DNA of 64,000 nt from Herminiimonas contaminans (GCF_015645465.1 NZ_JADOEL010000009.1:62001-126000), one strand, 5' to 3'. Numbered from the stretch's first letter, positions 28,062-37,846 are shown. The notes: generated by a model from the letters alone, not told the origin. Numbers and translations: made by a program.

Positions 28062-28105
28062 AGTCACATCCATATTGATTTAATACTGAAGAATCCGAGG
28101 GAACC

Positions 28106-29305
28106 ATGAAAGCAATGATACTTGCCGCAGGCAAAGGAACACGCGTCCAGCCCCTGACTTATGAATTGCCGAAACCGATGATACCGATACTGGGTAAGCC
28201 GGTGATGGAGTACCTGGTCGAGCACCTGGTGAAGTACGGCATCCAAGAGATCATGGTTAACGTTAGTTATCTGCACCAAAAAATAGAAGACTATTTTGGT
28301 GAGGGGCAGCGTTTTGGTGCACAGATAGGTTATTCCTTCGAAGGCTATATGACCGATGAAGGTGAAGTCATGCCCAAGCCTATCGGCTCCGCTGGCGGCC
28401 TGAAGAAGATACAGGAGTTCGGTGGTTTCTTTGATGAAACCACCTTGGTCATTTGCGGTGATGCGCTGATCGACCTGGATATCAAATCAGCCTTGTTTGA
28501 ACACAAGCGCAAAGGCGCGATGGTCAGCATCATCACCAAGGAAGTGTCACTGGACAAGGCATCCGATTACGGCATGGTGGTGACCGATGAAGAGGGGCGT
28601 GTCTTGTCCTTTCAGGAAAAACCTAAACCGGAAGAAGCGCTGTCGAACCTGGCCAGCACCGGTATCTATATCTTCGAACCGGAAGTACTGGATTTGATTC
28701 CATCTGATACCGAGTTTGATATCGGTTCACAGCTGTTTCCTTTGCTGGTGGAGAAAGGCGTGCCTTTCTTTGCGCAGAAGCGTTTCTTCAACTGGATAGA
28801 TATCGGTAATGTCAAAGACTACTGGCAGGTTTCGCAAAATGTGCTGAAGGGTGAACTCGCGCATATGACCATGCCGGGTACGCAGATCGCCGATGGCGTG
28901 TGGGTCGGGCTGAATACGCGCATAGACTGGGAAGGTACGAAGATAGAGGGGCCGGTGTATATCGGTTCCGGCTCGACGGTGGAAGCCGGCAGCACCATCA
29001 TAGGCCCGACCTGGATAGGACACGGCAGCCAGATCTGCAGCGGCTCGGAAGTTACGCGTAGCGTACTGTTTGAATATACCCGTGTGTCGCCGAATTCCCA
29101 TATGTCGGAGCTGGTGGTGTGCAAGGATTACTGTGTCAGCCGTATCGGCCAGATGCAGCATGTCTCCGAATGTGTGGAAGACTACTGGCGCGATGCACGT
29201 GATCGTCGCGGTAAAACGCGCACACCGGAAGCAGATTCCAAATCCGAGGCTCCTGCGCTGTCGCCGCAAGAGGTAAAGCCGCGCAAGCTGGCCAATGTGG
29301 CGTAA
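28106..29305 (+). CDS. sugar nucleotidyltransferase with left-handed beta-helix
   Basis: 399 residues. The N-terminal nucleotidyltransferase domain has LAAGKGTRVQPLT at 6-18, PKPMIPILGKP, and VICGDALIDLD near 112. The C-terminal part (about 255-350) has hexapeptide-like repeats (VWVGLNTRIDW, VYIGSGSTVEAGSTI). This is the layout of mannose-1-phosphate guanylyltransferases of the eukaryote/archaea-like type and of related glucose-1-phosphate enzymes. The following gene is a clear ManC, so this one may supply a different NDP-sugar. The substrate is not readable. The last 40 residues are charged and low in structure. Confidence 0.82.
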   Translation: MKAMILAAGKGTRVQPLTYELPKPMIPILGKPVMEYLVEHLVKYGIQEIMVNVSYLHQKIEDYFGEGQRFGAQIGYSFEGYMTDEGEVMPKPIGSAGGLKKIQEFGGFFDETTLVICGDALIDLDIKSALFEHKRKGAMVSIITKEVSLDKASDYGMVVTDEEGRVLSFQEKPKPEEALSNLASTGIYIFEPEVLDLIPSDTEFDIGSQLFPLLVEKGVPFFAQKRFFNWIDIGNVKDYWQVSQNVLKGELAHMTMPGTQIADGVWVGLNTRIDWEGTKIEGPVYIGSGSTVEAGSTIIGPTWIGHGSQICSGSEVTRSVLFEYTRVSPNSHMSELVVCKDYCVSRIGQMQHVSECVEDYWRDARDRRGKTRTPEADSKSEAPALSPQEVKPRKLANVA

Positions 29306-29316
29306 CGCGAGCCTGC

Positions 29317-30735
29317 ATGAAAATCTATCCCGTTATTTTGTCTGGTGGTTCCGGCAGCCGTTTGTGGCCCTTGTCGCGTGCCGCTTTGCCCAAGCAATTA
29401 TTGCCACTAGTATCCGAACGCACCATGCTGCAGGACACCGTACTGCGTGTCTCCACCTGGAAAGGAATGGAGCCGCCGCTGGTAGTGTGCGGTGATGATC
29501 ATCGCTTCCTGGTCGCCGAGCAGTTGCGCCAGATAGGCATCTCGCCGACCGCCATCCTGCTGGAAGCGCAAGGGCGCAATACTGCACCCGCAGTCGCGGC
29601 AGCCGCCAATTACCTGGCGGCACTGGAGCCGGATGCCGTGATGCTGGTGCTACCAGCGGATCACATGATTGCGGATGAAGATGCTTTTCATGTCGCGGTG
29701 ATGCTGGCAGCCGATGCGATAGGCACGACTGCGCTGGCTACCTTCGGCATTGTGCCGACGGCAGCGGAAACCGGTTACGGTTATATACGTCGTGGTGCGG
29801 CGCTGGACGCATCGGAAACCTGCTTCGCGGTGGAACGCTTTGTGGAAAAGCCTGATCTGGCGACGGCTGAGAAATTCATCGCAGACAAGAATTACTCATG
29901 GAATAGCGGCATGTTTATGTTCCGCGCTTCCGCTTACCTGTCCGAACTGCAACGCCTGCAACCAGAGATGGCCCAGTGCTGTGCGTTGGCAGTGCATGAT
30001 GCGTATACCGATTTGTCATTCTGCCGCCTCGATGAAACCGCCTATGCGGCTTGCCCGGCCGAGTCCATCGACTTTGCCGTGATGGAACACACTGCGCATG
30101 CGCTGGTGATCCCGGTCGATATGGGCTGGAGTGATGTCGGCTCATGGTCGGCGCTGGCCGAGATCAAGCCGGGCGACAAGGACGGCAACATCCTGCACGG
30201 CGACGTGTACACCGATGGCGTGACCGATACGCTGATCCGTTCCGGCAGCCGCTTCGTTGCGGCGATAGGCGTCGATAACCTGATCGTGGTGGAAACCAAG
30301 GATGCGGTACTGATAGTCGCGAAAGACCAGGTACAACGCGTCAAGCAGGTGGTCGAACACCTGCAGCTGGAACAGCGCGGCGAGCATTTAAACCATACGC
30401 GTGTGTATCGTCCCTGGGGTTGCTACGAAGGAATAGATGCGGGTGAGCGCTTCCAGGTCAAACGCATCACCGTCGATCCGGGTGAAAAACTCTCCCTGCA
30501 GATGCACCACCATCGTGCCGAACACTGGGTCGTGGTGACCGGCACTGCCCGCATCACTTGCGGCGAAACGGTCAGGCTGCTGACTGAAAATGAATCCATC
30601 TACATCCCGATAGGCATGACACACAGGCTGGAGAATCCGGGCAAGATGCCGCTCCACCTGATCGAAGTGCAATCGGGGGCTTACCTGGGAGAAGATGACA
30701 TCGTGCGTTTCGACGATGTGTATCAACGTGCCTGA
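29317..30735 (+). CDS. manC: mannose-1-phosphate guanylyltransferase / mannose-6-phosphate isomerase
   Basis: 472 residues, the usual length of the bifunctional ManC/CpsB/AlgA type. The N-terminal transferase domain has LSGGSGSRLWPLSR at 6-19 and FVEKPDLATAEKF near 173. The C-terminal type II phosphomannose-isomerase cupin has the metal ligands in LSLQMHHHRAEHWVVV near 391-406, then IPIGMTHRLENPG. It makes GDP-mannose from fructose-6-phosphate in company with a phosphomannomutase, which is not in this window. The gene is 11 bp after the previous one and its stop overlaps the next start (TGATG). Confidence 0.95.
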   Translation: MKIYPVILSGGSGSRLWPLSRAALPKQLLPLVSERTMLQDTVLRVSTWKGMEPPLVVCGDDHRFLVAEQLRQIGISPTAILLEAQGRNTAPAVAAAANYLAALEPDAVMLVLPADHMIADEDAFHVAVMLAADAIGTTALATFGIVPTAAETGYGYIRRGAALDASETCFAVERFVEKPDLATAEKFIADKNYSWNSGMFMFRASAYLSELQRLQPEMAQCCALAVHDAYTDLSFCRLDETAYAACPAESIDFAVMEHTAHALVIPVDMGWSDVGSWSALAEIKPGDKDGNILHGDVYTDGVTDTLIRSGSRFVAAIGVDNLIVVETKDAVLIVAKDQVQRVKQVVEHLQLEQRGEHLNHTRVYRPWGCYEGIDAGERFQVKRITVDPGEKLSLQMHHHRAEHWVVVTGTARITCGETVRLLTENESIYIPIGMTHRLENPGKMPLHLIEVQSGAYLGEDDIVRFDDVYQRA

Positions 30736-31964
30736 TGAACCTGTCTGACCATCCGAATTTGCAAGAGCATCCTTTTATACAGCACGCGACGCGTCCGCTG
30801 ATCGTGCGCCTGACCGAAAAGCGTAGCGAAGGCCGCGTCGTCCGCAGTGCCAGCTTTGGCAACCAGCAAGTCTGGTGGGAGCTGGCCGGACCCGAACACA
30901 GTTTGCCTGCACCGCTGGTGGCGCACGATATGGCGGCGACCGCGCTAGTCTTCGTCGCGATGCATCGCGGACAGGATTTGTATATCGATGGCCCGGTGAC
31001 TTATTCCCTGTTGAAGAACATGGAAGACCTGATTGCGTGCTGGGTTGCATGGCGGCCGGATCTGTACCGAGCGATACGGGTAGGTGCGGCACAGGAATTG
31101 CCAGATAGTGCTATCCCCGCACCGTATGCGACACGTGCAGTGGCGGCTTTCTCGGGCGGTCTTGATGCGTCATTCACTGCATGGCGTCACGTCACCGGAC
31201 GCGCCGGACGACGCAGCTATCCCTTGCATGCGGGTGTGCTGATACAAGGCTTCGATATTGCACTGGATGCGAAAGCGGCTTTCGATACCACCATCGCTTC
31301 CGCTGCCGATACCCTGCATTCGATCAGTGTCCCCATGGTGACGCTGAAGACTAACTGGCGCACCGTCGCCTGCGTGAACTGGGAAATGGAATTCGGTAAT
31401 GGCGTTGCCACCTGTTTGCGTAACTGGCAGGGTAGTGCGAACGCAGGCCTGGTCGGCTCTGATGAAGACTACGCACGGCTGGTGCTGCCCTGGGGCGGCA
31501 ATCCGATTACCTATGCGATGTTGTCCAGCCGCGATTTCCAGATTGTGTATGACGGCGGTGAATTCGCCCGTACCGAAAAAGCGGAAGGCATACTCGACTG
31601 GCCGGTAGGTTTGCGCAATCTGCGCGTGTGCTGGGAAGGGCCGACCACCGGCCGCAATTGTGGTCGCTGCGAAAAATGCATGCGTACCAAACTCAACTTC
31701 ATGGCGGTCGGTGCAGACTTGCCAGAGTCGCTGGCGGGGCGTCCGACGGATGCGCAAATCTTGCGTCTGCGTGCGGGGAATCATGCGCAGCTGGTCTTGC
31801 TGGAAGAGATCGTCCTGATCGCGGAGCAGCGCCAGATCAACGAATCATGGTTGCGCATGCTGAAGTGGGCGATCAAGAAGAATCGCTTCCTGAATACCTT
31901 TTCCATCTTTGGCCGGATCAGGCGCGTGCTGGGTTCCTTTAAACGCAGGCTGGTGGCCAGATGA
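30735..31964 (+). CDS. QueC-like PP-loop protein of unknown function in the EPS operon
   Basis: 409 residues. After an N-terminal domain of about 130 residues without a recognised motif, a PP-loop stands at 140-146 (SGGLDAS), a variant of the SGGxDS pyrophosphatase motif with Ala for Ser. The C-terminus has four cysteines as C299-x9-C309-x2-C312-x2-C315, the zinc-site spacing of QueC (7-cyano-7-deazaguanine synthase). PP-loop enzymes activate a carbonyl by adenylation and then add nitrogen or sulfur. It overlaps manC and the flippase gene, so it belongs to the EPS operon. Amidation or amidination of a uronic or acetamido sugar is possible (compare WbpG), but this is inference. Confidence 0.65.
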   Translation: MNLSDHPNLQEHPFIQHATRPLIVRLTEKRSEGRVVRSASFGNQQVWWELAGPEHSLPAPLVAHDMAATALVFVAMHRGQDLYIDGPVTYSLLKNMEDLIACWVAWRPDLYRAIRVGAAQELPDSAIPAPYATRAVAAFSGGLDASFTAWRHVTGRAGRRSYPLHAGVLIQGFDIALDAKAAFDTTIASAADTLHSISVPMVTLKTNWRTVACVNWEMEFGNGVATCLRNWQGSANAGLVGSDEDYARLVLPWGGNPITYAMLSSRDFQIVYDGGEFARTEKAEGILDWPVGLRNLRVCWEGPTTGRNCGRCEKCMRTKLNFMAVGADLPESLAGRPTDAQILRLRAGNHAQLVLLEEIVLIAEQRQINESWLRMLKWAIKKNRFLNTFSIFGRIRRVLGSFKRRLVAR

Positions 31965-33409
31965 AAAATATGCGACGGGTGGTGCCGTGGGCCATCGTCG
32001 ATAGCCTGGGAGTAGGGCTGCTCGGTTTCCTCACGCTGGCCATCATGACACGGGTGCTGACGCCTACCGATTTCGGTAGCGTCGCCTTTGCGCAATCCAT
32101 CGTCTTGCTGACGCAACTGGTGATAGGCCTCGGTATCAATGAAGCGCTGATACAGCGGCGGCCTATCGATATGCTGCATCTGGATAGTGCGTTCTGGATG
32201 GCGGTCGCGCTTGGCTTGTCCGGCTTTCTGTTCTGCGTCGGCGTCGGTCTTTACTTCATCTTCTATCTGCAGGAAAGCCTGGTCGGTACGATCTTGCTGG
32301 CCGAAGGTACGGCTTGTCTGTTCACAGGATTGAATCTGTTGCCATCTGCGATGCTGGATCGCAAGCTGCGCACCAAGGCGATTGCGCGCCGCACGGTAGC
32401 GGGCAAGCTGAGTTACGGCATCGTCGCGATTACGCTGGCGCTGTCGCAGTTTGGCGTGTGGAGCATTGTCATTGCAGGCATCGTGCAAAACATTTTATTG
32501 ACGGTGATTTTTTGGCGTGGCCAGCACCGGTGGCCGCAGCGTCGTTTCTCGTGGCCGCATGCGAAGCAACTGATCGTGTTTGGTTTCCCGGTGATGCTGG
32601 AAGGTGCGTTGTGGGCTTTCCTGACGCGCGTGTTCAGCCTGCTGATCGGTGCGATACACGGCATGAGCATGCTGGGATTTGTCAGCGTTGCGTTCAAGGC
32701 GACCGATGCCTTGTCGAATATCGTCGGCAGTGTAGCCGGGCGCATAGGCTTGCCGCTGTTTTCTTCCATGCAGCAGGACAAGGAGCGCTTGCAGCGATCC
32801 TTCCTGCAAACCACGCAGGTGATGGCTTTTGTTTCCACGCCTATCTTCGTCGGCCTCGCATTGACCACCGCGCAATGGGTTCCGCTGCTACTCGGGGATA
32901 AATGGGCGGAAGCGATCCCGATGATCGTGATCCTGTGCTTTGTGTGGGCGATCAGCTTTACCCGTATTTTCGTCAGTCCGTATTTGCGTGCGCTGGGTCA
33001 TCCGCGTGCCTTGCTGTTACCGGCGGTGTGCGCGAGTGCCTGCACTATTGCGGCGGTATTCCTGACCGCGCATCAGTCCGCAATTTATATCATCGCCGCA
33101 TGGTCGTGCCGGGTAGCGGTGACTTATCCGCTAGGTTTGCACTTGTTACGCAAGTACGCGGCGATTCCCATGCGTGCGCAATTGCAGCCTTTGCTGTCGC
33201 CTGTGATGTGCGTCACTTTCATGGCGGCTTGCGTTTATGCGGCGCAACGCGGCTTGCAGCATTTGTCGCTGCCTTTGCTGGCGATGCTGTTTATATCGAT
33301 GGCGGTAGGGGCGCTGAGCTATGCGTTCGCGGTGCTTTTGCTGCACCGTGAGCATTTGTCAGGTTTATGGGCGAACTGGCGTGGCGGGGAATTGAAGCAA
33401 AGTCGTTAG
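31961..33409 (+). CDS. wzx: Wzx-type polysaccharide flippase (PST family)
   Basis: 482 residues with about twelve to fourteen membrane segments. The N-terminus (VVPWAIVDSLGVGLLGFLTLAIMTRVLTPTDFGSVAFAQS) is typical of the PST/WzxC-like oligosaccharide flippases of the MOP superfamily. It should turn the undecaprenyl-linked repeat unit to the periplasmic face for the Wzy polymerase in block 1. The start overlaps the previous stop (ATGA). Its stop codon overlaps that of the convergent PAP2 gene by four bases, so no room exists for a separate terminator. Confidence 0.9.
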   Translation: MKNMRRVVPWAIVDSLGVGLLGFLTLAIMTRVLTPTDFGSVAFAQSIVLLTQLVIGLGINEALIQRRPIDMLHLDSAFWMAVALGLSGFLFCVGVGLYFIFYLQESLVGTILLAEGTACLFTGLNLLPSAMLDRKLRTKAIARRTVAGKLSYGIVAITLALSQFGVWSIVIAGIVQNILLTVIFWRGQHRWPQRRFSWPHAKQLIVFGFPVMLEGALWAFLTRVFSLLIGAIHGMSMLGFVSVAFKATDALSNIVGSVAGRIGLPLFSSMQQDKERLQRSFLQTTQVMAFVSTPIFVGLALTTAQWVPLLLGDKWAEAIPMIVILCFVWAISFTRIFVSPYLRALGHPRALLLPAVCASACTIAAVFLTAHQSAIYIIAAWSCRVAVTYPLGLHLLRKYAAIPMRAQLQPLLSPVMCVTFMAACVYAAQRGLQHLSLPLLAMLFISMAVGALSYAFAVLLLHREHLSGLWANWRGGELKQSR

Positions 33410-34014
33410 CTTGGATCTGCCGGATGGCGATGCAAGTTCTCATTGCCGGACAGGTAGATCGCGATGCGTTCTATCCAACCTTCGGTCGGTGCCGGTTTGA
33501 GGGTGAGTATCGGGAACAGGGCGATGGTGCCTATGATGAGTAGCTTGCGATCAAAGACGATAGGCGTCCATCCCCGGCAATACCAGATGAAGCCCAGGCT
33601 GATGACAGCACCCAACAGCAAACCGGTAATGACTTCAGAAACCGAGTGCACACCCAGCGCCAGGCGCGAGATGCCTATCATGAGGCCGAACAGCAGGCCT
33701 GCCAGCACACCCAGCGTGGCCTTGCGCTTCCCCTGATCCTGCAATAACACGTACAGGAATGCCGGTGCAACCGACATCGCGCGCATCGCATGACCGCTGA
33801 AGCCTTTGAAATCAATTGTGGCGATACCTATGCCCCAGCCGACATAAGCGATCTTGGTCGCTGCGACCAGGAAGATGCCGAAGCCGAATAGCAAACACCA
33901 GCAAAGCGCAGGACGCCAGGCGCGGGCGGCTGCCAGCCACACTGCAAGCAGTGCGGCCAGTGGCATAGTGAAGTTGGTATCGGCGAGTTTGGTAAAGGCG
34001 AGCCAGGCTGTCAT
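33406..34014 (-). CDS. PAP2-family membrane phosphatase
   Basis: 202 residues with about six membrane segments. The phosphatase motifs are partly kept: KIAYVGWG (first), SGHAM near 93 (second, with the catalytic His) and SRLALGVHSVSEVITG (third, where the final Asp of SRxxxxxHxxxD is Glu). Members such as PgpB and BacA-independent undecaprenyl-pyrophosphate phosphatases recycle the lipid carrier. Next to an EPS locus that is the likely job, though a general phospholipid phosphatase is possible. It lies at the end of the minus-strand run LysR-lgt-PAP2. Confidence 0.78.
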   Translation of the reverse strand: MTAWLAFTKLADTNFTMPLAALLAVWLAAARAWRPALCWCLLFGFGIFLVAATKIAYVGWGIGIATIDFKGFSGHAMRAMSVAPAFLYVLLQDQGKRKATLGVLAGLLFGLMIGISRLALGVHSVSEVITGLLLGAVISLGFIWYCRGWTPIVFDRKLLIIGTIALFPILTLKPAPTEGWIERIAIYLSGNENLHRHPADPS

Positions 34015-34049
34015 CTATGGGTTATCTCTAATCGATTGAACGGGAATCT

Positions 34050-34847
34050 TCACGCAGGCTTTTTGCGATAAGCAATCAGCAGCATGACGATGCCCAGCAC
34101 GATCAGCGGCACCGATAACATCTGTCCGGCAGAGATGGTGATATTGGCGAAGTGCACTTCGTAATCCGGCATGCGGAAGTATTCGGTGAAGAAGCGTGCC
34201 GAACCGTACAGCAAACAGAACATGCCGCCGACTGCCATGCGTGGACGTTCCTTGCGCGAGAACAGCCACAGCAGGATAAACATTAGCAAGCCATCGACCA
34301 GTGCCTGGTACAAAGGCGAAGGATGACGTGGCAGGTTATCGACGTTAGGCCAGATCATGGCCCACGGCAGCGAGGCATCGGCGACGCGACCCGGCAATTC
34401 GGCATTGATGAAATTGCCGAGACGGCCGAAGGCATAACCAAGCGGCACCATAGGTGCGATGAAATCCCATACGTCCAGTACATTGCGGCGCTGACGGTTG
34501 GCCCAGATGCTCATCGCGAGTAGCACACCGAGGAAACCGCCGTGGAAGGACATGCCACCTTTCCATACCTTGAAGATTTCAAGCGGATTGGAGAAGTAGT
34601 AGCTCGGATCGTAGAACAGGACTTCACCAAGGCGACCACCGATGATGACGCCGAGCACGCCGTAAAACAGCATGTCGTCTATGTCTTCTTTCTTCCAGCC
34701 GGCGCGTGCGATATGTGGCTGCTTGATGCGTACCCGCGCCAGCCAGATGAATTGTGCGAATGCTGCCAGGTACATGAGGCCGTACCAGCGGATGGCGAGG
34801 GGACCGATTTCAAGTGCAATCGGATCGGGCATAGGGTGTATCCACAT
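34050..34847 (-). CDS. lgt: prolipoprotein diacylglyceryl transferase
   Basis: 265 residues with seven membrane segments. The Lgt signature is clear: [11 protein letters not shown] with the catalytic-region His, and the conserved loop [14 protein letters not shown]. It transfers diacylglycerol from phosphatidylglycerol to the cysteine of lipoprotein precursors in the inner membrane, the first and essential step of lipoprotein maturation. It sits four bases after the LysR gene on the same strand. Confidence 0.96.
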   Translation of the reverse strand: MWIHPMPDPIALEIGPLAIRWYGLMYLAAFAQFIWLARVRIKQPHIARAGWKKEDIDDMLFYGVLGVIIGGRLGEVLFYDPSYYFSNPLEIFKVWKGGMSFHGGFLGVLLAMSIWANRQRRNVLDVWDFIAPMVPLGYAFGRLGNFINAELPGRVADASLPWAMIWPNVDNLPRHPSPLYQALVDGLLMFILLWLFSRKERPRMAVGGMFCLLYGSARFFTEYFRMPDYEVHFANITISAGQMLSVPLIVLGIVMLLIAYRKKPA

Positions 34848-34851
34848 ATTT

Positions 34852-35745
34852 CTATTTCTTTCTCAGTAATTCCAGAAAAGCGTTTAATACCGGCGAGGTG
34901 TTATCCCGTCGCCATGCCATACCGGTTTCGACCAGCGGCGTTTTATCTGCCAGTGCCTTGTAGTCGACGCCGGGGCGTTTTAAGTTTGATACGGATTGTG
35001 GCACAAGCGCGATACCCATGCCGGCAGATACCAGTCCTATGATGGTTTGCATCTGTATCGCTTCCTGCCCGATATGCGGCGTCAGGCCAGCATCGCGATA
35101 ACAGGCGAGGATCGCATCGTGGAAGGCCGGCGCGATCCGGCGCGGGAAGATAATCAGCGGCAGTTCGGCGACTGCCTGCAAGGCTACCGTCTGCTTGCCA
35201 CGCACCGCGTTCAATCCCTTAGGTACAGCCAGGATCAAAGGTTCAGATAAAACCGGCAAATAATCCAGTTGCAGTCGCGCCTTGTCTGGCAACGGCGGGA
35301 TCAGCAGGCCGACATCTATGCGTCCCTGCGTCAGTTCATCGAGCTGGACGTCGGTGGTGGCTTCGCGCAAATCGATCTCTACCTGTGGGTAGGCTTCACG
35401 GAATTCACGCAGGAAGTGCGGCAGCACGCTGTAGTCAGCCGTTGACACAAAGGCCAGCGAGAGCCGGCCCGAAGCACCGGACGCGGCACGGCGCATCAGG
35501 TCCGGCAGGGCTGCGGTTTGCTGCAGGATGCGTTGCGCTTCCGGCAACAGGGCGATGCCGGCAGGAGTCAGTGCCACGCTGCGGCTGGTGCGGCGGAACA
35601 GCTGCACCCCGAGCAGGGCTTCCAGCGCCTGGATGGATTGTGACAGCGGCGGCTGCGTCATGTGCAGGCGCTGGGCGGCGCGGCCGAAGTGCATTTCCTC
35701 GGCGACCGTGACGAAGTGACGTAACTGCCGGAGTTCTATATTCAT
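34852..35745 (-). CDS. LysR-family transcriptional regulator
   Basis: 297 residues, normal for the family. The N-terminal winged helix-turn-helix is standard ([22 protein letters not shown], then [24 protein letters not shown]), followed by a type 2 periplasmic-binding-like effector domain. It is divergent from ilvD with a 190-bp gap that contains a perfect LysR-type palindrome. It may therefore regulate ilvD and itself, though the effector is unknown. The C-terminal domain shows the general pattern of regulators of aromatic and branched-chain compounds. Confidence 0.9.
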   Translation of the reverse strand: MNIELRQLRHFVTVAEEMHFGRAAQRLHMTQPPLSQSIQALEALLGVQLFRRTSRSVALTPAGIALLPEAQRILQQTAALPDLMRRAASGASGRLSLAFVSTADYSVLPHFLREFREAYPQVEIDLREATTDVQLDELTQGRIDVGLLIPPLPDKARLQLDYLPVLSEPLILAVPKGLNAVRGKQTVALQAVAELPLIIFPRRIAPAFHDAILACYRDAGLTPHIGQEAIQMQTIIGLVSAGMGIALVPQSVSNLKRPGVDYKALADKTPLVETGMAWRRDNTSPVLNAFLELLRKK

Positions 35746-35763
35746 GGCCTTAATTTACCCCAT

Positions 35764-35786
35764 ATCAATATATTCTGCATATTGAT
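35764..35786. promoter_or_regulatory. LysR-type operator palindrome (lysR/ilvD)
   Basis: ATCAATAT and ATATTGAT, perfect 8-bp arms around 7 bp, containing the T-N11-A core of LysR-type sites. It lies 18 bp upstream of the LysR start and about 150 bp before the ilvD start. A second imperfect repeat (ATGAT-N3-ATCAT) follows at 35788-35800, and a TTGACA -35-like hexamer at 35805-35810. Confidence 0.6.
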
Positions 35787-35935
35787 CATGATGGAATCAT
35801 ATATTTGACACATGGCACGGCGCAAGGCAATCTAGGCGTCTTTTCAAGGATTTGCCCTGTTACCGGGCAGGCAAGCGTCGTAGCCCTGGTTAAATGCGAC
35901 GTACTACCGATAGCTTATTTTCTTCTGGAGTCATC

Positions 35936-37609
35936 ATGGCATTCAATCGCCGTTCGAAAAATATTACACAAGGTATCTCCCGCAGCCCGAATCGTTCCAT
36001 GTACTACGCAATGGGCTACGAAAAGGAAGATTTCGACAAACCTATGGTTGGTATCGCCAACGGTCACTCGACGATCACACCATGTAACTCCGGCCTGCAA
36101 AAGCTGGCTGACATCGCCATCAAGACCGTCAAGGACTCGGGCGGCAATCCACAAGTATTCGGCACACCGACCATTTCCGACGGTATGTCTATGGGTACCG
36201 AAGGCATGAAGTATTCGCTGATTTCGCGCGAAGTCATCGCCGACTGTATCGAAACAGCTGTTAACGGCCAATGGATGGACGGCGTGCTGGTCATCGGTGG
36301 TTGCGACAAGAATATGCCAGGCGGCATGATCGCGATGTTGCGCACCAACGTACCGAGTATTTACGTATACGGCGGCACCATCAAACCAGGCCACTGGAAA
36401 GGTAAAGACCTGACCATCGTTTCGGCATTTGAAGCGGTCGGTGAATTCACTGCCGGTCGTATGTCGCAAGAAGACTTCGACGGTATCGAACGCAATGCCT
36501 GCCCATCGGCTGGCTCCTGCGGCGGTATGTACACTGCAAACACCATGTCGTCGGCATTTGAAGCGCTGGGCCTGGCCTTGCCGTACTCGTCGACCATGGC
36601 TAACCCTGACGATGAAAAAGTCGGCTCCGCTGCTGAATCCGCACGCGTACTGATCGAAGCGATCAAGAAAGACCTGAAGCCGCGCGATATCGTGACCCGC
36701 AAAGCAATCGAAAACGCAGTTGCCGTGATTATGGCTACCGGCGGTTCGACCAATGCTGTCTTGCACTTCCTCGCGATTGCACACGCTGCTGAAGTGGAAT
36801 GGACCATCGATGACTTCGAACGCATGCGCAAAAAAGTACCTGTCATCTGCGATCTGAAACCATCGGGTCAATACGTGGCAACCGACTTGCACAAAGCTGG
36901 TGGTATTCCGCAAGTCATGAAAGTCTTGCTGGACGCAGGCTTGTTGCACGGTGATTGCATGACCATCACCGGTCAGACCGTTGCTGAAGCGCTGGCGAAC
37001 GTACCATCGGTACCGAGCGCAGAGCAAAAAGTTATCCATCCGATCAAGGACGCGCTGTACGAACAAGGCCACTTGGCTATCCTGAAAGGCAATCTGTCGC
37101 CTGAAGGTTGCGTCGCAAAAATCACCGGCCTGAAAAACCCAGTGATCACCGGCCCTGCACGTGTATTCGACGACGAATACTCGGCCATGGACGCGATCAT
37201 GGCGAAGAAAATCGTTGCTGGCGACGTACTGGTCTTGCGTTACCTCGGCCCTAAAGGTGGTCCTGGTATGCCTGAGATGCTGGCACCGACCTCGGCGCTG
37301 GTTGGCCAGGGCCTGGGTGAGTCAGTCGGCTTGATTACCGATGGTCGTTTCTCCGGCGGTACCTGGGGCATGGTGGTTGGTCACGTGTCGCCGGAAGCTT
37401 TCGTTGGTGGCTTGATTGGTCTGGTGGAAGAGGGTGATTCGGTTACCATCGATGCACACAATCTGCTGATCCAGTTGAACGTACCGGAAGAAGAAATCGC
37501 ACGTCGTCGCGCTAACTGGAAACAACCTGCGCCACGTTACACACGCGGTGTCCTGTCGAAATTCGCAGCATTGGCTTCGACCGCCAGCAAAGGCGCAGTC
37601 ACTGGCTGA
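35936..37609 (+). CDS. ilvD: dihydroxy-acid dehydratase
   Basis: 557 residues from ATG 35936, preceded by TGGAG; an open frame reaches back to 35894 but lacks a ribosome site. Cluster and metal motifs are intact: CNSGLQ near 50, [10 protein letters not shown] near 120, [16 protein letters not shown] near 190, and [22 protein letters not shown] near 470. The enzyme dehydrates dihydroxy-isovalerate and dihydroxy-methylvalerate in valine, leucine and isoleucine synthesis, using an iron-sulfur cluster and Mg. The gene stands alone and ends at a strong terminator. Codon use is that of a highly expressed gene. Confidence 0.97.
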   Translation: MAFNRRSKNITQGISRSPNRSMYYAMGYEKEDFDKPMVGIANGHSTITPCNSGLQKLADIAIKTVKDSGGNPQVFGTPTISDGMSMGTEGMKYSLISREVIADCIETAVNGQWMDGVLVIGGCDKNMPGGMIAMLRTNVPSIYVYGGTIKPGHWKGKDLTIVSAFEAVGEFTAGRMSQEDFDGIERNACPSAGSCGGMYTANTMSSAFEALGLALPYSSTMANPDDEKVGSAAESARVLIEAIKKDLKPRDIVTRKAIENAVAVIMATGGSTNAVLHFLAIAHAAEVEWTIDDFERMRKKVPVICDLKPSGQYVATDLHKAGGIPQVMKVLLDAGLLHGDCMTITGQTVAEALANVPSVPSAEQKVIHPIKDALYEQGHLAILKGNLSPEGCVAKITGLKNPVITGPARVFDDEYSAMDAIMAKKIVAGDVLVLRYLGPKGGPGMPEMLAPTSALVGQGLGESVGLITDGRFSGGTWGMVVGHVSPEAFVGGLIGLVEEGDSVTIDAHNLLIQLNVPEEEIARRRANWKQPAPRYTRGVLSKFAALASTASKGAVTG

Positions 37610-37630
37610 TAGTTGCTTGCTGTAAGTGTA

Positions 37631-37658
37631 AAAAAGCCGGCTGATGCCGGCTTTTTTT
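37631..37658 (+). terminator. Rho-independent terminator of ilvD
   Basis: Stem AAAAAGCCGGC (37631-37641) with GCCGGCTTTTT (37646-37656), TGAT loop, then T run. It directly follows the ilvD stop. Confidence 0.9.
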
Positions 37659-37690
37659 ATGTGCGTATGGAATAGCGTCTTTTGTTTTCT

Positions 37691-37713
37691 TTATCCACAT
37701 TTTCTGTGGATAA
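37691..37713. promoter_or_regulatory. inverted pair of consensus DnaA boxes
   Basis: TTATCCACA at 37691-37699 and TGTGGATAA at 37705-37713, head to head with five bases between. Each is the exact strong DnaA-box consensus. The pair lies in the short gap between the ilvD terminator and the 3' end of the convergent cyclase gene. Possibly a DnaA-titration or reactivation site; function is inferred. Confidence 0.5.
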
Positions 37714-37846
37714 GTCTGGGGGAAACTCATGGTCGCAGCGCGCACAGCCATGCTGCTACTGGCTTCAATATAAATTGCCTATCCGGTGATGCTTTTGTGC
37801 AAGTGGCGAATTTCCCGTCGGTGTATTCACCTGAATACTCGACAAA

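Noticed and set aside
35814-35829. TGGCAC followed by AAGGC upstream of ilvD as a sigma-54 promoter
   Set aside because: The invariant GC at -12 is GG here and the spacing does not fit.
37823-37838. GTATTC-ACCT-GAATAC hairpin after the cyclase gene as its terminator
   Set aside because: No T run on either strand; only six base pairs.
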